Notes under the pieces: generated by a model | The model's database searches: none | What the model was told of the DNA's origin: nothing | What the model saw: only the letters and a program-made list of their open reading frames with translations | DNA from: Malaya genurostris | Lineage: Eukaryota; Arthropoda; Insecta; Diptera; Culicidae | Length of the DNA: 64,000 nt | Reading direction: 5' to 3' | Assembly (NCBI RefSeq): GCF_030247185.1 | Contig: NC_080571.1 | Span: forward strand, 9,652,501-9,716,500 | Program-made: the position numbers and the translations under genes | Shown: one piece after another, positions 56,917 to 64,000 of the stretch | Layout of the letters: every line of letters begins with the position of its first letter | Position numbering within the stretch: position 1 is the stretch's first letter

Positions 56917-59367
56917 TCATTCTTCCTTCTTTCCACCGGAAGAGGTTTTCTCTAGTTCGTTGGTCATGTTGGTTCGAACTGTTTTCAAAACGACGTTTGT
57001 TTTCTGGATTTGTTGTTTAATGTCTCGTTCGAGTTGTTCCTTGCGCTTGTTGGAAGACTTAATGCTGTCGTAGGCTAGCTCGAGATGGCGCCTAGTTTGC
57101 TTGTACCGACGCTTCAATTCAGCGTAATCCGATTCAATCTTGGCACAGTCGTGATCTACTGGTTTGCTGCTGTTTGCGCTAGTAGCTGACAAGTTGAGCT
57201 CGTGATAGGCTGAAAATAAAACATAACTTGATGTGAGAACCTGAAACTGGTAAATTTTAAAGCAAGCTCACTCACCTTCCTCTTTCGGTTCCATTAGAAG
57301 ATTGCTCATTGATTTTGTCAGTTCTAGCGTCTTCAGCAGAGGTCTGTCAGGACTAGTTGAGCTATCTGCAGCAGCGCTCGCATCTTTACGATTCGATTCC
57401 GTGTTAGATAAACGCCCAGCATCGCTTTCGATTCCGAGGTCTGGAGATGAGTTTTCCAAACGCGAAGTTCCCTCCGGTTTGACAGGCCGATTTCCGGGAT
57501 GTAGTTCTTCTGAAGTGTAACCAGAGGCGTTCGATCCTTCGGCACCCGACGAACTGTTCAATCGCTGAACAGGAGATCTTGGTAACTGTGCTTGGACCTG
57601 CGCCAGTTTAGCGTTCAGTGCATTCTTTTCTGCTTTAATGGTCTCCAAATCGCAGTGGACGTGTTTCAGCTCTTCCTCCAGCATACGCTTTTCATTGAGT
57701 GCCTTGGTTCGTTCCAACACTGCTTTCGAGGCTTGCAGAGTAGCATCATCCAACGATTTACGCATTGTTTGAACTGTTTTCTCCATATCTCCCAGTCGCA
57801 TTTTGAGTTTCGATTCCTCTTCCGAGATATTGGCGAGATTGAGATGCGCATCTTCTAGTCGATAGTGCAACTCTTCCAACTCTTTGACCTTTTCCAAATG
57901 GATGTTCTTAGAGATATAACTTTCGGTTAAACTAGATTCAAATGAAGCCTGTTTGGCTTTCAACTGATTGGTAAAAGATTCTGTGATATCGTTCCGCAGA
58001 TCTTCTAGCCGTTTTCGTTCCTGTTCCAGGAGGGTTTCAATTTGCATTTTATGCTTCTGTTGAATTTCTTGGTGCTCTGTGCGAAGAGTGTCCAGTTTCA
58101 TGACTGCCACTCGGAGATCAACGAAGGCCTGCTCGCGATCTTTCTTGAGTTTTTCGATAAATTCATCCTTTTGTTGGATTTCCCGGGAGAGCTCTTCAAA
58201 TCGCTTTTCGTTGCAACTCACCCTATCCAGTTGGATGTGATTCTCTTTTTCTAGCCTTTCGTTCACTTGGCGAGTGTTTTGCAGCTCTACTTGTGTCCTG
58301 GAAGTCTTCATTCTTTCCTCTTGCAGCTTGTTGTCGAGCTCCACTAGACGGCTTTGAATGTCCAAAATATGGCTATCCTTTTCGTGCAAAGCGTTGTTTA
58401 GCGTGTTGACTGTTTCCTGAAGCTGCTTGAATTCTACTCCTTGTTTTTTCGAAAATCCGATAGTTCCCTCGTTTTCTGAAGTGGAACTTAATTCCTGAAG
58501 TACTCTTCCGGTGACATTCTTGCCTTTATTGCCCGCATTGGTCAACGACGAACGTTCTTCAAGACCAATTCTGGCTAGAGAAACGTCTCTATCCGGCTCA
58601 GACCATGCTTCTGAATCCGAAATTGGTTCCGTCAATACTGGGATCAGCTTTCTACGAGAATCTCCATGATTTTTCCTGTTATTTGAACGACTTTCCAACT
58701 GGCCTCTCAATTCGCGGTTTTCCGCTTTCAGACATTCGATTACTTTGGCCGCACTTCCGCCGACAACATTTTCTTCGTGCGAATTGAAGGTACGATTTTC
58801 CTTGTTCCCCTCTCCATCCTGCAGGAAGCTACCTTCATCTCCACCATCCAAGAAGCCACTTAGACAACTCAAACCGATCAGACTGTTCTCCGGAAGTGTC
58901 ATCCCGGTTACCGAAATCGACATATTTAAGCTTCGGGACAGATCCAAACTGCGATCGACAGCCTTCCGGATCGCCTTTCTACGGTCCATTGACAGCGAAC
59001 CTGAAAATTCTTTGTTCCGCAGTAAGGAATCCAAAAATCCAGCCAACTCCTCTAGCCTAGCCGTCGATATCGCACACAGGTCGACACATTCTTTGCGCCA
59101 CCGTTGTGCCTTCTCCACCTCATCTCGCGCCTCCAGCAGTTCATCGTTCAGCTGCTTGATGATGATGTTCTCGCTGCGATCGTTAGAGCCACTGGTCAAT
59201 TTCTGGATCAGACAATCGTTTTTCTTCTGCAGAGTTTTTAGCCGGCCACAGAGACTGTCGTACTCGGCCTGAGACACCGGTTGCTGGTGCAGATCGATGA
59301 TCGCGGTAGTTTGCGACAGCGTCGCTCCGGAGTTCGGGTGCGTACTGAAACCCGGATCTGAGATGGT
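56917..59367 (-). CDS. cnn: Centrosomin-like coiled-coil protein (C-terminal exons)
   Basis: A large coiled-coil protein, probably the pericentriolar scaffold centrosomin (CDK5RAP2 family). Two minus-strand exons are visible: 59367-57276 and 57209-56917, 2385 nt (794 aa) in frame. The acceptor tttctatttcag before 59367 shows that earlier exons exist; the N-terminal CM1 motif is not in view. The exon opens TISDPGFSTHPNSG. A conserved block follows: CVDLCAISTARLEELAGFLD, RKAIRKAVDRSLDLSRSLN, then SDSEAWSEPDRDVSLARIGL. About 300 residues of heptad coiled coil (LQETVNTLNNAL onward) come next. A Ser-rich stretch with SSPDLGIESDAG follows, and a final helical basic segment (KIESDYAELKRRYKQTRRHL) ends in GGKKEE. 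The AELAGFL..RKA..DRSLDLSRSLN and SEAWSEPDR blocks match fly centrosomin as I remember it. Another coiled-coil centrosomal protein is possible. Confidence 0.7.
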
Positions 59368-61352
59368 CTGAAATAGAGAAAAAGGAGGTTGATAAAATTA
59401 ATATTGGCAATAGCTATTTTAATCCGGTATGTTTGTTAGAGCCGTGTTGGGGCAACAGGTGCTATATGAAATGTAGGTGGATTTTTAGCAACTTTGCGAT
59501 TCGGTGAGTGCACTAATGAATGTGCTTGACGGGCTAGGTGACTGTTTTTAGCATCACAAATTACAACTTTACTTATAGAGAAAATCTATCTAAAGCAAGT
59601 GCATATGTTTCAATCTGCATAAAACCGATGATTTTATATTCATTCAGTTCTACTTCAAGAGCAAAGCGATCCAATTTGCTCACTCCAACAACTATGTGGA
59701 GCATGAAAACGTTAAGTAAAGCATATCTGTATACGTTGCAAATTGTGCTATAGGAGAAGTGTGCGTGTTCATGATATTTATCTAACTTGTCAATGAGTCA
59801 CGTTACTGAAAATTTGAATTTCTAGGACTAAGTGAAGACCGTTGACCAAACTTTGTAGAGCACAGAATGTCCTCGGAGCAAATTCTGCTATACTTGGCTT
59901 AGCACGTGAAGCGGTTTGAAACCGTTTTCATATGTATATATAGAAATGGATTGAAGTTATCATTTCATTTGACTGTTAAATTAAAAAAAAATAGAGATTT
60001 TTCTAGTGAAGTCGGTTTAGTGATTCGACGTGTACAAAATTGTTGATAATTACAGCCATAAAACAACATGATGAAACTGTGGTAGATCAGTTGAAGAGAT
60101 ATTGTACTCTCCGACTATGATAGGATCAAGTATTTTTGTCTTCTAGAGTGCTAAAACTACTGCTTAATTATAATGGTAGTAATAATGATAAAAATCCAAT
60201 CACAAAAAATATTTTATGTTTTTGATTAAAAAGTATGACCCTATATAGTATGAATTTTATACACAAAAATAACAGAAGTTCAGGGTTTCATTCAGTAAAA
60301 AGCATTCAAACGGAGAGGTTGTTTTTCGAGACGAAGACATCTCTTAGCAGGTAGATAGCCTGTTGGTGCTAATCGCAAACGCTGCTGCAAAGCCAATATT
60401 CGGGGCGATTCCAGTTTCAGAAGTACCTGGAACAGTGGAACTCACTTCACTGAGAAAGATGGCCTAACCGATCTGAGAACTGTTTCATCCTGTAGGTTAC
60501 ACTAGTTTATGCATTTGCTTTCATGTATTTCAAAAATCAAACAAAATTGTTTGAAGAATACCTATCCTTTTTTATATGCGATTAAGAGATATGAGAAAGA
60601 CATCATTACACCACTAGGTGGATAAAAACATGTTTTCCTTAATTTCGTGAGATTTTTTGTGCTAAATTCGTAAGACTACTTTTTCTGAATTGTAAAACAA
60701 GTATATGATAGATTTTCGAGTGGAATTTACTTATTGGAAATTCATATAATTTTCGAATTCTATACATTCTGAAAGAATTCTAAGTTTGTGAAATATTAAT
60801 TTTAATATTCTATCGATTATAAATTGTGTCGTTTAGGAAAGCGGAAAATTTAAGATATATGTTTTAGTTCTTAATTGCTTGTAAAACAAAAATCAAGCAA
60901 TGTATTATTTTGAAATTGTAGTTGGTTTCTTTCGTCATGAATTAGTATAAAAAATTATTATATTTTTACGTTCTATTCCTTATTGTATAAAGTCATTGAA
61001 ATTATTTAAATTTTTGTGTTATCACAAAACTTATTTTATTAGAAAAATTCAAATTCTACGTCTCTATGAAATAGATGAAATCAACACAGATTGCAATTTT
61101 GAAATTTCCGATCTTCTACCGATTTTTTTTTTGAGATTCTACGGAAAACCTAAAACAAAATCAGAATTTGAGTAGTTATTTATTGCGTTTGGGTTGTGCA
61201 TAAAAATTGTTCAGATCTTTTGTCCAAAATATAATTATTTTTAGAGTTTAGGTATATTTACCAAAATTTTCAAGATTGTCAGGGAAATTTAAGCTGCAGT
61301 TTTTTTTGTAAATTTTGTTCATAATAAATTTCCAACTTAAATAATGAAAAAC
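59368..61352. other. Intron or 5' side of the centrosomin-like gene
   Basis: No exon of the minus-strand gene was recognised here. AT-rich, with one dispersed TAGGTGGAT motif at 60601-60636. If the gene's remaining exons lie to the right of the window, this stretch and the pogo element are intronic. Confidence 0.4.
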
Positions 61353-61932
61353 TAGGGTAACAGAGGTATTTTGGCCAGTTCATATATTTTGGCCCACCTG
61401 ACAAACTTTTTAGGATTTAACCAATGTTAAGTAACCCATGTTGCATCTATTGAAGCTATTCACATTAAATTACCTATTGCGGAACGATTTTTCAAAGATA
61501 TTTCAACATTTGCTAGTTATTTTTACAAAAAAAAACATCATTAAAATGTGGTAGTCAGTTGATACCTACGGATTACGAGAAATTGAGAGGAGGTTGAATT
61601 TTCGCAATCATTTTTCATAAGATATTACATCTCTAAAACGACGTGTTTTGTGCATGTAATGAAGTAGGCCAATAATTACGAACTATTTAAAGTAAGTATT
61701 ATGAAAATAAAAGCAAAACAATCGTTTATAATTAAAAATACGCCATGTCCAGAATGCATTCCATATTTTAAGACAAAATGTATTTTTGCCATAGCCTTTG
61801 TTTGAGTGTGAAGAGACGGTTTGTCAACAACAACTTCTTACAGAGGAATTATGCATTTAGCTTTGAGCATTCGAGGTTTGCAAAATATACTCAGATAAAT
61901 CTATAAATACACTTATTATTTTTCGTTTGCAG

Positions 61933-63760
61933 ATGGCTAAAACAAAAAAGAACATGAGGGAGAAAAGGTACACGGAAGAAGGTGTACAAAAATGTTTAAG
62001 TGAGATAAGGAGCGGAATATCTATCCGTAGTGCATGCATACGCTTTGGAATACCGCGATCAACTATAAAATTCCGCATGAGTAAAAATTACAAGCAACAA
62101 ATTAGATCCGGACCACCTACTGCTCTTCGATCGGAACAAGAAACAGAACTGGTTAATTGGATATTAAAGATGGCCCGGAAGGGTTTCCCAGTTACTAAGT
62201 ACCGATTAATAAATAGTGTGATGAATTATCTCGAACATAATCCCAATATGAATGTCTTCAAAAACGGCAAACCAAGTAAATACTTTTTTTCTGCTTCCAT
62301 AATAAGACTCACGGTTTGTATTACCAACAGGTAGCGCATGGTTCAATTCTTTCATGAGTCGTCATAAGGTACTTTCTATTCGCAAACCGGAAAGTGTCAC
62401 AAAGGCAAGTGCTAATGTTACAGAACTCGATATACGGAATTGGTTCAAGGAAGTTTTAACGGTTTTGGAAGAAGAGGGACTATCTGAAGTCCTTATGAGC
62501 GCAGGCAGTGTACTTAATGGTGATGAATCTTCATTCTATCTTGATCCATCCATCGATAAAGTAATCTCAAGACGTGGAGAAAAAAATGTATATAAAGTCG
62601 ACCAGGGCCCTACCAAAAAGAATATAACAGTTATGTTCACTTGTGCGGCTGATGGAAAGATGTTTCCTCCTATGGTTGTTTTGCCATATAAAAAAATACC
62701 AACCGACATAACTCGAAGTGTACCTGCTGATTGGGGACTAGCTAAAACCGATTCTGGTTGGATGACAAGATCGTGTTTCTTTAAATATATCAAGTTTATA
62801 CTTCAACCGCAGTTGGCAAAGGAAAATGCGCTACCAGCTATATATTTTATTGATGGTCATTCTTCTCATACTGCTTGGGAAACTGCAGAAGAATGCCGCA
62901 AGATGGGCATACACTTAGTTTGCCTGTATGCAAACTGCACTAGAATACTACAGCCCCTTGATGTTGCGGTATTCAAACCTATGAAAAGTTCATGGCTTAA
63001 AGTGGTAGATGATTGGAAATGTTTAAATCCTAATAAATATTTAAAAACAGAAAATTTTGCTCCGCTTCTTGCGAAAGCTATTAAATCAGTTGAGAGTAAA
63101 ATAATACAAAACGGATTCAAAGCGTGTGGACTATATCCATTCAATGAAAATAATATCGACTACAGTAAATGTTTGGCGAACAGTCTTCCAGTAGGCGAAA
63201 ATTTCGAGAATAAAGGGACGGATACTCGACAAATTACTTCACTAACATTTCCCATTGTACGATCGAAAGCTGTGGAAATTTTAACATTGATAGGGCCCGA
63301 CCGTATATCGCTTTACAAAAGAAATAATCCTGATGATTTTCCATCTGATGAAGATAAAATTCTTGCGCGCGTGTATAAACTTCTTGAACCCTTGGATTCG
63401 TCTTCGAATATGAATATTCCTGGAAGTAATACTACAAAGATGCATATAGAGCCAAACATGCATATTGCAGAGTTTGTCAATATGGACAATGTGGAATCTG
63501 TAACAGAGGTAGAATATTTGGACAAACAAGAGTCATATGAAAGCGGAATGTTGGACTTTTATCAGTCGACCAGTGAGGATCCACTGAAAGAATGTGTTTC
63601 AGATTTAAATATTATTCAACAAAACAATTTAACTGATGAAATCTGTGAGAATATTTCACAAATTTCGTTGTCTCAATTTTTAACGTCACCAGAAACGCCA
63701 CATACAGGGTTGTTACGAAAAATTTCAAAATCAAAACGCGCGAAATCCGCGCGAAGTTGA
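61933..63760 (+). CDS. pogo/Tigger-type transposase, apparently intact
   Basis: It cuts and pastes the element using a DDE nuclease. Exons are 61933-62275 and 62331-63760, with a 55-bp GT..AG intron (donor a|gtaaat, acceptor accaacag). The sum is 1773 nt (590 aa) with no stop or frameshift. The start MAKTKKNMREKRYTEEGVQK directly follows a further acceptor-like tttgcag. An N-terminal psq-type helix-turn-helix (about 8-60; SGISIRSACIRFGIPRSTIK) and a CENP-B-type DNA-binding part (about 65-125; ELVNWILKMARKGFPVTKYR) precede the nuclease. The catalytic triad is D179 (LNGDESSF), D289 (YFIDGHSSH) and D325 (RILQPLDVAVF), spacing DD35D, as in pogo-like enzymes. An acidic/Ser C-terminus ends in a basic KISKSKRAKSARS. 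A domesticated gene is possible, but the flanking inverted end and the MITE relative argue for a mobile element. Confidence 0.92.
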
Positions 63761-63812
63761 AAACTAAAACGCGCGAAATCCGCGCGATGTTGAAAACTAA
63801 AACGCGCGATAT
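63732..63812 (+). repeat. 33-bp tandem repeat overlapping the transposase stop
   Basis: About 2.4 units of a 33-base sequence (aaaacgcgcgaaatccgcgc...). The first encodes the basic C-terminus and stop codon of the transposase; the later ones are 3' of it. CpG-rich (cgcgcg) in an otherwise AT-rich region. Confidence 0.85.
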
Positions 63813-64000
63813 TCGAGTGAAGCGTTAGACAACAGGTGATACTTTACGCAGCACTTGAAAATTCACTTATATATAATTTAAAAATCTGCATAAGTTTGTC
63901 ATATGAACACAATAAATAAGTCTGCATACAATACGTCACTTCGAGAAACCCCATGAAAACGATTTCATTTTTATTCTCCATCATTTTCGACATCCTTAGT
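63813..64000 (+). other. 3' part of the pogo element
   Basis: AT-rich, presumably the 3'UTR (an aataaa lies near 63911) and interior of the transposon. The right inverted repeat is not reached. Confidence 0.5.

Larger units (their letters stand above)
61355..64000 (+). mobile_element. pogo-type DNA transposon, left end and complete transposase gene
   Basis: It begins GGGTAACAGAGGTATTTTGG + CC at 61355 after a TA (61353-61354), with a second attttggcccac motif just inside. The transposase gene follows 578 bases later. The matching right end is not in the window, so it lies beyond 64000. The MITE at 37522-37758 shares its left 180 bases and shows what the right end should look like. Confidence 0.85.

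Overview
The window is nuclear DNA of an insect, most likely a mosquito (Culicidae). It is AT-rich, its genes are split by short GT..AG introns, and the proteins resemble dipteran orthologues. About half of the sequence is transposon debris of the mosquito type: hAT-like and TA-flanked MITEs, a mariner relic, RNase H-bearing non-LTR elements, and a tRNA-derived SINE. There is no bacterial, viral or CRISPR content.

Six host genes can be resolved to exon level. In order they are: Gclc (glutamate-cysteine ligase catalytic subunit, +, 2319-4462, 4 coding exons, 650 aa); a KLHL1/4/5-type BTB-BACK-Kelch gene (-, 26369-9880, 9 coding exons, 635 aa, with introns of 8.0 and 6.1 kb); Fip1 (pre-mRNA 3'-end processing, -, 31842-30128, 3 exons, 528 aa); RpS8 (+, 42553-43735, 4 exons, 206 aa); UBAC1/KPC2 (+, 45570-47822, 7 exons, 563 aa); and the last two exons of a centrosomin-like coiled-coil gene (-, 59367-56917, 794 aa visible, 5' part not found in the window). 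All the joined exons keep frame, which is the main support for the models. The genes are unrelated housekeeping functions: glutathione synthesis, ubiquitin-ligase adaptors, mRNA 3' processing, translation and centrosome. No operon-like logic links them.

Layout. 1-0.5 kb: eroded reverse transcriptase. 1-5 kb: Gclc, with a full match to the antioxidant response element consensus about 1.15 kb upstream of its ATG. 5.3-6.3 kb: dead mariner. 8.3 kb: SINE. 9.9-26.4 kb: KLHL gene, whose long introns hold nested transposons. 27.3-28.4 kb: copy A of a DNA transposon family. 30.1-31.8 kb: Fip1. 33.9-37.8 kb: retroelement insertion, MITE cluster, a pogo-derived MITE and a (TA)n array. 38.0-42.4 kb: two hAT-like elements one inside the other, each with a perfect 8-bp target duplication, ending about 145 bp before the likely RpS8 start. 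42.5-47.8 kb: RpS8 and UBAC1. 48.5-52.2 kb: 5'-truncated RT-RNase H retrotransposon between 65-bp direct repeats. 52.7-54.6 kb: hAT MITE, then copy B, which is interrupted by a 749-bp element. 56.9-59.4 kb: centrosomin-like gene. 61.35-64 kb: a pogo-type transposon with a complete 590-aa transposase; its right end lies beyond the window.

The most informative discoveries are the pogo element and its MITE at 37.5 kb, the nested insertions whose order can be read from target duplications, the ARE upstream of Gclc, and a candidate box C/D snoRNA in RpS8 intron 3. Coordinates were worked out by hand and may be off by a base or two in repeats.
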